NCBI RefSeq assembly: GCF_003664005.1
Contig: NZ_RCCJ01000001.1
Location: forward strand, 1,550,001 to 1,614,000
Direction of reading: 5' to 3'
DNA from: Hydrogenivirga caldilitoris
GTDB taxonomy: Bacteria; Aquificota; Aquificia; Aquificales; Aquificaceae
DNA: 64,000 nt
In this document: piece by piece, positions 42,789 through 52,417 of the stretch
Numbering within the stretch: the stretch's first letter is position 1
Layout: each line of letters starts with the position of its first letter
Position numbers and translations under genes: made by a program
The notes under the pieces: generated by a model
Database searches by the model: none
What the model saw: only the letters and a program-made list of their open reading frames with translations
Told to the model about the DNA's origin: nothing

Positions 42789-44532
42789 CGCTGAGCAGAC
42801 CTGGAACCCTGACCTTGGAAAGGGTTACTTTGAAAAAGGGGTTGAAAGTTTAAAGATACTTAACTACCTTGACGCGCTTATTTACTTCTCAAGAGCTTAC
42901 AGTGTGGACCCTAAGTCCTATTACGGGGAGCTGTCCTACCTATACCTCGGGAAGAGTTATGCCCTTTACTCCTACGCATTTGGCAGCAAGAAAGGAGTCC
43001 TCGCAGCCATAGGTTACCTGAACCAGTATCCCTTCAATTACAAGGTTCCACGCTTTATACACACCCAGAGAGAGTTTATAGGAGACTCATACCTTCTGCT
43101 CCAGTGGTATGAGACGGCAAAGAATATATACGCGAACCTTTACGGTGAAACAGAAAAACCCGAGTACATGATAAAGTACGGATACGCTGCCTCCTTAGGA
43201 GGTAGCATTGAAGGATACAACTACTTAAAAAAACTGGACAGAGAGGGTGTTCCTGAAGACTACATTGACGTTTACTACATGACAATGGGTTTTTACAACT
43301 TCAACCTTGGCAGGTATAAGCTTGCAACCGAGTACATGTTGTACGCCATGAATGCGAACACCTACCTAAAGGAAGACCCCCACCTTCTCTTCAGAACAGG
43401 GGTATCCTACTACAAGCTCGGAGATTGGAGGAAAGCCTTACTTTATCTGGAATTAAGCCTAAAAAAGGACCCAATGAGGTTCTACGAGGACAGGGCTAAC
43501 TTTTACCTTGCCATCATAAACCTTGAAACCAAGAACTTTAGAGAAGCTTACGCCAAATTGAAGGAACTCTCCCAAGAAGATAAACTCTTTTATAACAAGC
43601 TAACACAGATCCTATTCTCTTCTCTCTGGTATTACGAAGGCTTTCTTGAGGTTTACGGCGGAAAACTCGGCGATTACAGAAAAAAACTTTTACAGCTTGG
43701 TTGGTTAAACGTGGAAGATGTATACGGAGAGTTACCTGTAATAGGCTTGTATTACTTGGCTTTGAAGAGCAAAAAGATAAACGATGAGGAGATAGAGCTA
43801 ATCAGGACCAAAAAGCTTACCCTGAGAGAATTTATCTTTGAGAATGAGCTTTTTACCTTTGACAGGTATATAGAAAGGGCTAAGGAACCTCTGGATAGTT
43901 ACCTCTTTTTCAGAAGAGAGGATGCCAAGTTCATAACCAAGCTGTATAAGACCAATGAGGACACCTATCTCAAAATCTTGGGGAATCAAAAGGGCGTTGA
44001 GCTCTTAGCGAGGTCATTGGTGTTTTTGGGAGATAAAAGGGCAGAGAAGGTTTTACCCCTGGTAAAGGATGAGGGCATTCATAGGTTCCTCCTTGGACAG
44101 CTAAGTATCCTTCAGGACAAAAGAGATGAAGCTTTGAAACATCTACAGGAAAGCATTTCCCATCTTAAAGGAGAAGACAAGCTTGAAGCCGAACTGCTGA
44201 GTGTATACCTTAAAGGTTCCCCAGAGGAACTTGAAAAGGTTATCGGGAAGGTAGATTTCAGGAATGAGAGGTTCTCCAATTATGAACCCGTTGTCCTTGT
44301 CAGGACGGCAGACCTTTACTATGATAACGGAAACATGGAAAAAGCCCTGTCCTTCTACAAAAGGGTTACCGATAGGGCTACGGAAGATAATAACTACTGG
44401 TGGTCTATGTTCAGGATAGCGGTTATAAGTGAGTCTATGAAGGATAACACCACATTAAAATGGGTTGTAAAGCGGGCGAAAGAGAAAGATAATATATGGA
44501 GCAGGGCTATCAGGAGCCTATGGGAGGGTTAA
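42724..44532 (+). CDS. Secreted TPR-repeat protein in the flagellar operon
   Basis: 602 aa. Signal peptide or membrane anchor at about 5-22. The remainder is helical and tyrosine-rich with several TPR units, e.g. A-L-I-Y-F-S-R-A-Y near 50 and G-D-W-R-K-A-L-L-Y-L-E near 235 and N-M-E-K-A-L-S-F-Y near 540. Such proteins scaffold periplasmic complexes; position between a FliK-like gene and flgB suggests a role in flagellar rod or motor assembly (compare periplasmic TPR motor proteins). The family is not one I can name. AAGAGG precedes the ATG. Confidence 0.72.
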   Translation: MELVRKFFIALLIVLISAYSYNAEQTWNPDLGKGYFEKGVESLKILNYLDALIYFSRAYSVDPKSYYGELSYLYLGKSYALYSYAFGSKKGVLAAIGYLNQYPFNYKVPRFIHTQREFIGDSYLLLQWYETAKNIYANLYGETEKPEYMIKYGYAASLGGSIEGYNYLKKLDREGVPEDYIDVYYMTMGFYNFNLGRYKLATEYMLYAMNANTYLKEDPHLLFRTGVSYYKLGDWRKALLYLELSLKKDPMRFYEDRANFYLAIINLETKNFREAYAKLKELSQEDKLFYNKLTQILFSSLWYYEGFLEVYGGKLGDYRKKLLQLGWLNVEDVYGELPVIGLYYLALKSKKINDEEIELIRTKKLTLREFIFENELFTFDRYIERAKEPLDSYLFFRREDAKFITKLYKTNEDTYLKILGNQKGVELLARSLVFLGDKRAEKVLPLVKDEGIHRFLLGQLSILQDKRDEALKHLQESISHLKGEDKLEAELLSVYLKGSPEELEKVIGKVDFRNERFSNYEPVVLVRTADLYYDNGNMEKALSFYKRVTDRATEDNNYWWSMFRIAVISESMKDNTTLKWVVKRAKEKDNIWSRAIRSLWEG

Positions 44533-44533
44533 G

Positions 44534-44908
44534 TTGGACCTGTTTAAAGGCATAAAGAAGCTGGAGCCAAGAGTTGACTTCACCTGGAAGAGGCACAAGG
44601 TCATACTCAGTAACATAGCCAACGCAGATACACCGAATTACAAGGCAAAGGACCTGGAATTTAAGGAAGAGGTTGATAGAATCTCTTTAAAAACAACAAA
44701 CCCGAAACACATAAAACCCATAAGCAACGAAGGGTTTAGGGTGGTCAATGTAAACAGAGGTCTCGTTGGCAACGACAGGAACAACGTAAGTGTTGAAGAG
44801 GAGATGGCAAAGCTCACACAGAATAGACTAGCTTACGAAGTTTACATGAAGATGATATCGGGTAATATAGACAAGCTGAACAATGTAATAAGAGGAGGCA
44901 GGAGATGA
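44534..44908 (+). CDS. flgB: Flagellar basal-body rod protein FlgB
   Basis: 124 aa proximal rod subunit. The diagnostic V-I-L-S-N-I-A-N-A-D-T-P-N-Y-K-A segment is at about 24-39, and the C-terminal helix region has L-T-Q-N-R-L-A-Y-E-V-Y-M-K. It begins with TTG one base after the TPR gene stop, with GGGTTAAG upstream. Ends overlapping flgC (ATGA). Confidence 0.94.
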   Translation: MDLFKGIKKLEPRVDFTWKRHKVILSNIANADTPNYKAKDLEFKEEVDRISLKTTNPKHIKPISNEGFRVVNVNRGLVGNDRNNVSVEEEMAKLTQNRLAYEVYMKMISGNIDKLNNVIRGGRR

Positions 44909-45318
44909 ACGACCTCTTTAGAACTTTTGAGATAAGTGCCTCTGGCATGTACGCCCAAAGACTCAGAATGAACACCGTAGCTTCCAACCTGGCAAATTAT
45001 GAGGCTTACAAGCAAACAGGAGAACCCTTCAGGAAGCTTGAGGTGGTGTTTCAAGCCATATACAATCCGGACAGGGTTAGGAAGGGAGAGATACCAGTTG
45101 CCGTAACGCAGATAAAGGAGTCGGATGCACCCTTCAGGGTGATTTACGACCCGGATAATCCCAGGGCTGATGCTCAAGGATACGTTAGGCTACCAAACGT
45201 TGACCTCGTTAAAGAGATGGCAGACATGATATCTGCAGTCAGGAGCTACGAGGCAAACCTTAACGCCTTTAACTTAACAAAGGAGATGGCTAACAGGACT
45301 ATAGAGCTATGGAGATAA
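44905..45318 (+). CDS. flgC: Flagellar basal-body rod protein FlgC
   Basis: 137 aa. N-terminal F-E-I-S-A-S-G-M-Y-A-Q-R-L-R-M-N and V-A-S-N-L-A-N-Y rod motifs, C-terminal V-N-A-like M-A-D-M-I-S-A-V-R-S-Y-E-A-N-L-N-A-F. The proximal rod partner of FlgB. Overlaps flgB by 4 bp and fliE by 10 bp. Confidence 0.95.
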   Translation: MNDLFRTFEISASGMYAQRLRMNTVASNLANYEAYKQTGEPFRKLEVVFQAIYNPDRVRKGEIPVAVTQIKESDAPFRVIYDPDNPRADAQGYVRLPNVDLVKEMADMISAVRSYEANLNAFNLTKEMANRTIELWR

Positions 45319-45602
45319 GAGGTATAAATTACAAAGCCTTTGAAAGCTTCCTAAAGGAAAAAGGGAGAGAAGTAAAAAGTCCTGAGGACTTCGCTGATGC
45401 TTTGAAAGAATTTATCCAGTGGGTAAACGACCAACAGGAGAAGGCAAAGAATGTCAGGGAAGCCGTCCTCAGTGGAGAGGATGTCCCACTACACAGAATG
45501 GTAATTGAGTTTGAGAAGGCAAGCGTTGCCCTTAATCTTATGATAGAAGTAAGGAACAGACTCCTGGAGGGTTATCAGGAGTTGTTAAGGATGCAGGTGT
45601 AA
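45309..45602 (+). CDS. fliE: Flagellar hook-basal body protein FliE
   Basis: 97 aa adaptor between the MS ring and the rod. The typical C-terminal V-R-N-R-L-L-E-G-Y-Q-E-L-L-R-M-Q-V ending is nearly consensus. The N-terminal third is variable as usual. Overlaps flgC by 10 bp; fliF follows after one base. Confidence 0.94.
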   Translation: MEIRGINYKAFESFLKEKGREVKSPEDFADALKEFIQWVNDQQEKAKNVREAVLSGEDVPLHRMVIEFEKASVALNLMIEVRNRLLEGYQELLRMQV

Positions 45603-45603
45603 T

Positions 45604-47115
45604 ATGGCTGATTTAAGTGGCACGCTCAGGAGCATTCAGGAACGTTTTTCCGCTATGCCTCTTACTCAAAAGGTTCTCCTGATAGGAATACCGGCTGTGG
45701 TCTTCTCCCTTATAGTCACGGTGCTTATATACTCCCTTCAACCCAACTACGCCGTCCTATACAGCAATCTCAACCCTGAAGACATGAATGCGGTTCTTAC
45801 CGAACTGGACAAGGAGGGGATAAAGTATAAGGTAGGCAGAGACGGCAGGACAATCCTCGTTCCTGAAGATAAGGTCAGGGACACCAGGTTAAAACTCGCC
45901 GCCAAGGGAATACCCAACAAAGGAATAATAGGATATGAACTCTTTGATAAAAGTACGATAGGGCTTTCCGAGTTTCAGCAGAGGGTGAACTTTAAAAGAG
46001 CAATAGAGGGTGAACTTGTTAGAACAATACTGAGGTTCAAGAATATAGAGGATGCACGGGTTCACATAGCTCTACCGGAGAAATCCATATTCCTACGGGA
46101 CGAAAAGGAGCCCAGTGCATCCGTCTTTATAAGACTCAAGCCAGGAGCCGAAATAGCTGAAGAGCAGGTTAGAGCTATCAGGAACCTCGTTGCCGCAAGC
46201 GTGGAGGACCTCAAACCCCAGAATGTTGTTGTTATTGACGACAAAGGTAGGAACCTCACAGCAAGTCTGGACGAAGGAGAAGAGGCGATATCAAACAAAC
46301 AGCTCAGGATAAGAAAGGAACTTGAAAGGGAGATAGAGAAAAAGGTTCAAACCGCCTTGGAAGAGGCTCTGGGATACGGAAACGTGAAAGTTAGAGTTTC
46401 CGTTGAGCTTGACTTCACTAAAGTTCAGAAAAAAGAAGAAACTTACGACCCAGATATGACAGCTGTTGTAAGTGAGCAGAAGAGGAAGGAGACAACCACG
46501 GGCATTCCTACCGGTGGTGTTCCTGGGACGGCTGCAAACATACCTCCAGGCACCGGGGCTATTCAGGGGCAAACCGGAACACTGTCCGAGAAAAAGGAGA
46601 CGATTACCAACTACGAGGTAAGCAAGAAGGAAATCGTATCCATTGATAACACCCTGAAGATAAAGCGCCTGAGCGTTGGGGTGATAATCAACAAGGAGCT
46701 AAAGGGTATTGATGAGGAGAGCGTTAAGAAGATAGTTTCGGCAGCAGCAGGCATAGACCCTAACAGGGGAGACACGCTCTCTGTGATAGCTATACCCTTC
46801 ACTAAACCAGCTGAGGTAGAAGAGGTTGGTCCTCCAGTTCCTGTGTGGGAGAGGTTCTTGATACCGGGCATCGTTGGAGCTGTAATGGCTTTACTCCTGA
46901 TCTTTGGAATGCTGAGACTTTTGAGGAAAAAACCAACCCCTGTCCCCGTACCGGCTGAAGCTCCAACCCCTGAGGAGATAGTTACCATAAGGGGTGCCGA
47001 AGCTCTCAGAGAAACTGCGAGAGAGCTTGAGGTCGTAAGGACAATGACAGAAGTTGCAAGGAAAGAGCCTAAAAAGGTTGCTGCCATGCTTAAACTATGG
47101 CTTAGGGAAGAGTGA
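45604..47115 (+). CDS. fliF: Flagellar MS-ring protein FliF
   Basis: 503 aa. Transmembrane helix 1 at about 23-45 and helix 2 at about 418-440 flank the periplasmic ring-building domains; L-Y-S-N-L-N-P-E-D near 52-60 is typical. The C-terminal cytosolic tail ending K-K-V-A-A-M-L-K-L-W-L-R-E is the FliG-binding motif, so the gene is complete. fliG does not follow; instead purF is convergent, with the two stop codons abutting in TGATCA. Confidence 0.96.
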   Translation: MADLSGTLRSIQERFSAMPLTQKVLLIGIPAVVFSLIVTVLIYSLQPNYAVLYSNLNPEDMNAVLTELDKEGIKYKVGRDGRTILVPEDKVRDTRLKLAAKGIPNKGIIGYELFDKSTIGLSEFQQRVNFKRAIEGELVRTILRFKNIEDARVHIALPEKSIFLRDEKEPSASVFIRLKPGAEIAEEQVRAIRNLVAASVEDLKPQNVVVIDDKGRNLTASLDEGEEAISNKQLRIRKELEREIEKKVQTALEEALGYGNVKVRVSVELDFTKVQKKEETYDPDMTAVVSEQKRKETTTGIPTGGVPGTAANIPPGTGAIQGQTGTLSEKKETITNYEVSKKEIVSIDNTLKIKRLSVGVIINKELKGIDEESVKKIVSAAAGIDPNRGDTLSVIAIPFTKPAEVEEVGPPVPVWERFLIPGIVGAVMALLLIFGMLRLLRKKPTPVPVPAEAPTPEEIVTIRGAEALRETARELEVVRTMTEVARKEPKKVAAMLKLWLREE

Positions 47116-48516
47116 TCAGTCTCTTTTTCTCTCTATTGCTACTTTGTCAACATCTATAGGATAGTCATTGCTGAAACAAGCGTCGCAGAAATCGTTTCTG
47201 TTGGCAACACAGCTTCTGAGTCCCTCAAGGGATAGATATCTCAAAGAGTCAACGCCTATGAACTTTCTTATGTCCTCAAGGTCCATCTGGTTTGCTATAA
47301 GCTCCTCTCTGGTAGGAGTATCTATGCCGTAATAACAGGGACCTATTACAGGTGGGGAAGCTATCCTCATGTGTATCTCCTTAGCTCCCGCACGTCTGAG
47401 CATGGCTACTATCCTTTTAGAGGTGGTCCCTCTAACCAAAGAGTCGTCTATCACAACTATCCGTTTCCCTTCCAGAACGGCTCTGTTCGGGCTGAGCTTC
47501 ATAAGAACACGGAGATTCCTTAGCTCCTGAGTGGGCTCTATAAAACTCCTACCAACGTAATGGTTCCTTATAAGTCCCATCTCAAGGGGCAAAGCCCTTT
47601 CCTGAGCGTACCCAAGGGCAGGAACAACACCTGAGTCAGGCACAGGGATAACCACATCTGCCTCCACATCATCCTCCCTCGCAAGCTGTCTGCCAAGCTC
47701 TTTCCTAACGTTGTAAGCCCAATCTCCAAAGATAAAGCTGTCAGGCCTGGAGAAGTAAACAAACTCAAAGATACAGTAAGCTCTTCTTTCCTGTTTAAAG
47801 GGGAAATAGCTTCTTATCCCGGCTTCGTCAATTATCACTATCTCTCCAGGCTTAACCTCTCTCCAAAATTCAGCTTCAACGGTTTCAAAAGCACAGCTCT
47901 CTGAAGCAAATAGAAGTGTCTTACCCTTCCTGCCTATGCTGAGGGGTCTGAAACCGTAAGGGTCCCTCCCGGCTATGAGCTTATCCTTGTACAGCATAAG
48001 AAAGCTGTAAGCCCCCTCAACCCTGCTCAGCACGTACATAAGCCTTGGTATAAAGTCCACATCCCTGGGGTGGACGTTCACTCCTTCGGGAATCAGGAAC
48101 TCTCCAAGGTTGAATAAGTTCAGGAAGAGTTCCGTGTCTGAGCTGTAATCAAAACCCACACCTTTACTCTCAAGCTCTCTACGGAGACTTACGTAATTAA
48201 CTATGTTTCCGTTGTGAACGACAGCTATCTTTCCTACAACCGTTTCCTTGACTATGGGTTGAGCGTTTGCTGCTCCAGAATCCCCCGCCGTTGAATATCT
48301 CACATGGGCTATAGCGTTGTTACCCTTGAGGAAGTTCAGGTCTTCCTGCTTTATAGCTTCAAGAACCCTGCCGGATTTTTTCACTGTCCTTATGTCTTCC
48401 CCATCCCAGCTGCTAATCCCTACACTCTCCTGTCCACGGTGTTGCAGAGAGTATATCTGTAAGAAGGCATACTGAGAAGCGTAAGGGCTATTAAAAACTC
48501 CCGCTATACCGCACAC
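47116..48516 (-). CDS. purF: Amidophosphoribosyltransferase, iron-sulfur type
   Basis: 466 aa, first committed step of purine synthesis. The N-terminal nucleophile is C2 directly after Met (M-C-G-I-A-G), so no propeptide beyond Met; the class II glutaminase domain has Q-H-R-G-Q-E-S. The PRTase motif V-I-D-D-S-L-V-R-G-T-T is at about 345. Cysteines in Y-C-I-F-E, C-Y-Y-G-I-D-T and F-C-D-A-C-F match the [4Fe-4S] ligands of the Bacillus-type enzyme. An oxygen-sensitive cluster is thus predicted in a probably microaerophilic host. Confidence 0.96.
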   Translation of the reverse strand: MCGIAGVFNSPYASQYAFLQIYSLQHRGQESVGISSWDGEDIRTVKKSGRVLEAIKQEDLNFLKGNNAIAHVRYSTAGDSGAANAQPIVKETVVGKIAVVHNGNIVNYVSLRRELESKGVGFDYSSDTELFLNLFNLGEFLIPEGVNVHPRDVDFIPRLMYVLSRVEGAYSFLMLYKDKLIAGRDPYGFRPLSIGRKGKTLLFASESCAFETVEAEFWREVKPGEIVIIDEAGIRSYFPFKQERRAYCIFEFVYFSRPDSFIFGDWAYNVRKELGRQLAREDDVEADVVIPVPDSGVVPALGYAQERALPLEMGLIRNHYVGRSFIEPTQELRNLRVLMKLSPNRAVLEGKRIVVIDDSLVRGTTSKRIVAMLRRAGAKEIHMRIASPPVIGPCYYGIDTPTREELIANQMDLEDIRKFIGVDSLRYLSLEGLRSCVANRNDFCDACFSNDYPIDVDKVAIERKRD

Positions 48517-48536
48517 AACTAATAAATATAACCTGT

Positions 48537-49184
48537 TTATTTTAGCTCAGCGGTGATATTGTTCAGCCTGCCCCTTATCAATAAGCTCCCTAAGGACCCC
48601 TTGAACTCTCCACTCAGCTCCGAAGCCAAGAGGTTTTGGAGATTCAGCTTTAACATACCCCCTCCGTTAAGCTTAATACCCATGTACTCAATGTCCCCGT
48701 CAAAGCTCTTACCCTTAAAGTATAAGTTCATAGCGTCTATCTTGAAGCCTTTGGCAACAAATCTCCTTACACTCAAAGTTCCTTTGAGCTTGTTACCTTC
48801 AAGCTCCAGATTTCCAGAGACCAGTCCTATTCCCTTAAGGCAGTCAGCAGAGTTGAACTCTGCTCTCAACCGCCTGAATCCCAATAAAGCGCTTATCTTG
48901 CCACTTCCGCAGACTGCAGACAGACTCAAGCCTACCGGTTCAAAGCTCAATCTTGTCTTTGCAAAACTCCCTAAGGGCTGGTTCCTGTAAAAGACCTTAA
49001 GGTTCTCAAGGTAAACGCTTAAAAACCCTTCCTCAACCCTGTTGGGAAAGATATAAACACCATGTCCGGATAGAAACCTGTCCAAGAGGATAGCTTTTGG
49101 AATTGCAAAGAGCAGGGCAACGGACATCACAGATAGGGTTAGAAAGGTTAATAGGGTCAGTTTAAAAATAGTAGTCTTCTTCAT
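48537..49184 (-). CDS. gspN: GspN-like type II secretion protein
   Basis: 215 aa with one N-terminal membrane anchor (about 7-30) and a beta-rich periplasmic domain carrying repeated G-N-L-E-L-E-G-N-K-L-K-G-T-L-like strands, the layout of GspN/AsmA-like T2SS proteins. Weak identity; the call leans on its 23-bp overlap with the secretin gene gspD. It could alternatively be a general AsmA-like protein. purF starts 20 bp downstream. Confidence 0.65.
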   Translation of the reverse strand: MKKTTIFKLTLLTFLTLSVMSVALLFAIPKAILLDRFLSGHGVYIFPNRVEEGFLSVYLENLKVFYRNQPLGSFAKTRLSFEPVGLSLSAVCGSGKISALLGFRRLRAEFNSADCLKGIGLVSGNLELEGNKLKGTLSVRRFVAKGFKIDAMNLYFKGKSFDGDIEYMGIKLNGGGMLKLNLQNLLASELSGEFKGSLGSLLIRGRLNNITAELK

Positions 49185-51177
49185 CTTCCTCCTTTTCTTT
49201 TTCCTTTTTCTTCTCTTCCAGCATCTTCTCTATTTCCTCTGAGAGCTTTCTGTGCTCTTCCGTTATCTTAGATAGTTCCTCTGGAGAGGAAACAACGTAG
49301 GGGGTTATGAAGATGAAAAGGGTGGTCTTGTCATTCTGCTTTACGTCCCTTCTGAAGAGCCTCCCCAGTATAGGAACCTTCCAGAGTCCGGGGACACCTT
49401 CCATGCTCTTTAAAGTTTTTGTGCTGACGAGCCCTCCCAGTATAACCGTCTGACCGTTCTCTATAACCACATCTGAGTTAACCTGTCTGTTAGAGGTTAC
49501 CGGGACGGTGTAGCTCGTAGCCCCTATCTGATTTGTAACGAAATCTATTATCTCTTGGAGGGACAGGTTTATCGTAAGTCTCAAATTCTCTCCGGATATC
49601 CTTGGAGTAACGTCCAGCTCAAGCCCTACCTCCTTATAGTCATAGGTGATTATAGGTTGCCCGTTTATGTCAAACTTCAAACCCTCCGCATAGGGAACGA
49701 CCTGTCCGACCTTTATAACTGCCGGTTGGTTGTCAAGGGTAAGAACCTTGGGATTTGAAACTATGTTAAAACCCGAACCCGTCTCTATCAAGGAAAACAG
49801 AAGGACAAGGTCTGGAAAGAACAGGCTTGTATCACCTATCGTAACTGTTTTACCTACATCCGAGAAAACACCCATGAGGAAGTTCCCCGAGAGAAAAGAA
49901 CTGTATATGTCCGTCAGAGAGCTACCCCTAAAGCTAGCTCCACCATGCTTGCCGAGAACCTGCCACTTAATCCCTATGTCAAGAAGGCTGCTTGTGGAAG
50001 CCTCAACCACCGTCGCAGCTATCAGAACCTGTTTTCTTCTTATATCCAGGCTAGATATGAGCTTCTTCAGGCTCTCGTACTCAGTTCTGGTTCCGTAAAG
50101 TATCGCGGAGTTTGTACCCCTGTCAAAACCTATTTTCATACCTTCTTCTGTGGTTATAAAAGGAATCGGTTGGGACTCCTGAGGTGTAGGCTGATGGCTT
50201 GGAACCCTATTTTTACCTTCATTTCTACCTTCTTTCCCGGTTTGCTGCTGTTGAAGGGGCTGGGGTCTTGGATACGTTCTCTGGGTTGTTGCTCTAACAG
50301 CCCCACCACTTAACAGACTCTGAAGACTCTCCGAGAGTTCCTCAGCTGATATAAACTGGAGGGGTATTATGTAAAAGCTCCTTACCTCAGATACAACTTC
50401 TTCTGTATCTATTTCAGCTATGACACCCTTTATAGATTCATGGGCACCTTTTGGAGCAAAGATAACCAGAGCGTTAGCATCCTCGCTTGAGGAAACGACT
50501 AAGGGGGTGCCAAATTTCTTGTTAAATACGCTGCTTAACGGAGATATGATCCTTACCGCATCCTTCACAGAAAGGTGTTTTAGCCTATAAACCCTAACCT
50601 CACCTTCTATATCGCTTTTATCTATGCTTGAGAGTATCTTCTGAGCCTTTTCTATGTTTTCTCCCACATCTGCAATCAAGAGAGAGTTAGAGGGGTTATG
50701 AACAGACACCCTTGCGAAGGGAGACAGAAAAGGTCTTATTGCGTTCATAGCATCCTGGGCGTCAGCGTACCTAAGGCTAAAAACAAGGGTAGCAAGCTCC
50801 CCCTCTGCAGGTTTACTTTTCAGCTGGGCGACCGTCACAGCCTCGTTTACCGGAAGTACCTTTACGGTTTTTTCCCCTTCTATAACACCAAAACCCTGCA
50901 TAAACAGGGTAGAAGTGAAAACGTCCCAAGCCTCTTTTAACTTTAAAGGTTTTGAGAATACAAGGGTAACCTTTCCCCTGACAGCAGGGTCAACAACAAC
51001 GTTCTTGCCAATAAGCTTTCCCATGAAAAGGGCAAGCTCCCCCACGTCCACTTCCTGGAAGTTCAGAACTACTTCACCCTTCTTCTTAGCTTCCTGAGCA
51101 AGACTTTCCAGGCTGTCTCCCGTTTGAGCAAGCGCTACCCCAAGAGCAAAAAGCAGAATTAAAAATGCTCTCTTCAT
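49162..51177 (-). CDS. gspD: Type II secretion system secretin GspD
   Basis: 671 aa with a signal peptide (1-17). N0-N3 domains span about 35-380 with the usual V-V-V-D-P-x-V-R-G-K-V-T near 60; a Q/P-rich insertion (about 300-345) interrupts N3. The secretin beta-barrel domain (about 390-630) contains V-P-V-x-G-like V-P-G-L-W-K-V-P-I-L-G-R-L-F near 590 and T-L-F-I-F-I-T-P. The C-terminal tail is a highly charged coiled stretch. A PilQ role is less likely given the GspN neighbour. A TATAAT box lies 12 nt before the ATG. Confidence 0.88.
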   Translation of the reverse strand: MKRAFLILLFALGVALAQTGDSLESLAQEAKKKGEVVLNFQEVDVGELALFMGKLIGKNVVVDPAVRGKVTLVFSKPLKLKEAWDVFTSTLFMQGFGVIEGEKTVKVLPVNEAVTVAQLKSKPAEGELATLVFSLRYADAQDAMNAIRPFLSPFARVSVHNPSNSLLIADVGENIEKAQKILSSIDKSDIEGEVRVYRLKHLSVKDAVRIISPLSSVFNKKFGTPLVVSSSEDANALVIFAPKGAHESIKGVIAEIDTEEVVSEVRSFYIIPLQFISAEELSESLQSLLSGGAVRATTQRTYPRPQPLQQQQTGKEGRNEGKNRVPSHQPTPQESQPIPFITTEEGMKIGFDRGTNSAILYGTRTEYESLKKLISSLDIRRKQVLIAATVVEASTSSLLDIGIKWQVLGKHGGASFRGSSLTDIYSSFLSGNFLMGVFSDVGKTVTIGDTSLFFPDLVLLFSLIETGSGFNIVSNPKVLTLDNQPAVIKVGQVVPYAEGLKFDINGQPIITYDYKEVGLELDVTPRISGENLRLTINLSLQEIIDFVTNQIGATSYTVPVTSNRQVNSDVVIENGQTVILGGLVSTKTLKSMEGVPGLWKVPILGRLFRRDVKQNDKTTLFIFITPYVVSSPEELSKITEEHRKLSEEIEKMLEEKKKEKEKEEDEEDYYF

Positions 51178-51189
51178 ATCCTCTTAGAG

Positions 51190-51195
51190 ATTATA
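51190..51195 (-). promoter_or_regulatory. -10 box of gspD
   Basis: TATAAT on the minus strand ending 12 nt before the gspD ATG at 51177. The remaining gap to dnaN (51196-51314) shows no DnaA box or other clear motif. Confidence 0.42.
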
Positions 51196-51314
51196 TTCCA
51201 CCAGCTATAACCGTTCTAACCTTTCTCCTTATGAAGGTGCAAGAAGTGTGCCAGAATCACAAACTGGCTGAGCGTAGAGTAAAATAGTTAAGAACTTTCA
51301 CTCGGAGGGTAAAA

Positions 51315-52406
51315 ATGAAACTTCAGATTGACAGGGAGGAATTTGAAGAAGCACTTAAGAAGGCTAAGGAAGCTACGGAGAAAAAATCAGCCCTTCCAAT
51401 TCTTACTAACTTTTTACTAACTGCCGAAAAAGACAGACTCGTTATAAAAGCCACTGACCTTGAAAACTACCTGATACTGAGTGTAAAGGCTGACATTGAG
51501 GAAGAAGGTTCTGTATGTGTAAGCTCAAGGAGTCTATCGGATATAGTTAGAAATCTGGGCTCCGCCATTCTCTATATACAGACCGATGGTGACAAGCTCG
51601 TTATAACCGGAGGCAGGAGCAAGTTTAAACTTCCCACGGTTCCTCCTGAGGATTTCCCAGAGTTTCCTGAGGTTATTGAAGGCGAAGAGACGCTCAGCGG
51701 AAACCTTATACTCAAAGGCATAGCAAAGACTGAATACGCAATAGCCAAGGAGGAGGCGAGGATTTCTCTGCAGGGTATGTACATGAGGGGACACGATAAC
51801 AGAATTCACTTTGTAGGATCAGATGGACACAGGCTCGCCCTTTTTGAGCCAGAAGGCTCCTTCTCGTACGAGCTTCTTATTCCCAGAAAGAGTCTGAAGG
51901 TAGTTCAGAGGTTGTTAACGGGTATAGAGGACGTTAGGGTTGCTAAGAACGAGGACGGCAGCTTTGCTTACCTCACCAGTGAGGACTGGAAATTGATAAT
52001 AAGACTCCTTGAAGGGGAGTACCCCGACTATTTGGCTGTGATCCCCTCCGAGTTTTCCGCAGAGGTGCTTCTTGATGTGGACGAGACAAAGAAAGCGTTG
52101 AAGAGATTATCAGGACTAACGGAGGGAAGGATTTTTCCTGTAAAGATAACTTTGAGCGACAACCTTGCCGTACTTGAGTTTATGGACCCTGAGTTTGGAG
52201 AGGGCAGGGAAGAGATAGATATTGACTACGTGGGTGAACCCTTTGAGATAGGCTTCAACGGCAAGTATATCCTTGAAGCCCTTGAAGTTCTGGACTCAGA
52301 GAAAGCATGGTTTAAGTTCACAACTCCGGACACCGCCGCCCTCCTGGAGTCAGACGATTATGAAAAAGACCCGTACAGATGTATAATTATGCCGATGCGC
52401 GTTTAA
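51315..52406 (+). CDS. dnaN: DNA polymerase III beta subunit (sliding clamp)
   Basis: 363 aa, three repeated clamp domains. The beginning [14 protein letters not shown] and the [11 protein letters not shown] segment are typical; [10 protein letters not shown] in domain 2 and the C-terminal I-M-P-M-R-V motif that forms the client-binding pocket are intact. dnaA does not flank it, and no DnaA-box cluster is seen, so this is probably not the origin. GGAGG lies about 7 nt before the ATG. Confidence 0.97.
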   Translation: MKLQIDREEFEEALKKAKEATEKKSALPILTNFLLTAEKDRLVIKATDLENYLILSVKADIEEEGSVCVSSRSLSDIVRNLGSAILYIQTDGDKLVITGGRSKFKLPTVPPEDFPEFPEVIEGEETLSGNLILKGIAKTEYAIAKEEARISLQGMYMRGHDNRIHFVGSDGHRLALFEPEGSFSYELLIPRKSLKVVQRLLTGIEDVRVAKNEDGSFAYLTSEDWKLIIRLLEGEYPDYLAVIPSEFSAEVLLDVDETKKALKRLSGLTEGRIFPVKITLSDNLAVLEFMDPEFGEGREEIDIDYVGEPFEIGFNGKYILEALEVLDSEKAWFKFTTPDTAALLESDDYEKDPYRCIIMPMRV

Positions 52407-52417
52407 GGGGGAAGCCT

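Noticed and set aside
51196-51314. Possible replication origin upstream of dnaN
   Set aside because: No DnaA-box-like TTATNCACA, no dnaA neighbour and no AT-rich unwinding repeat visible.
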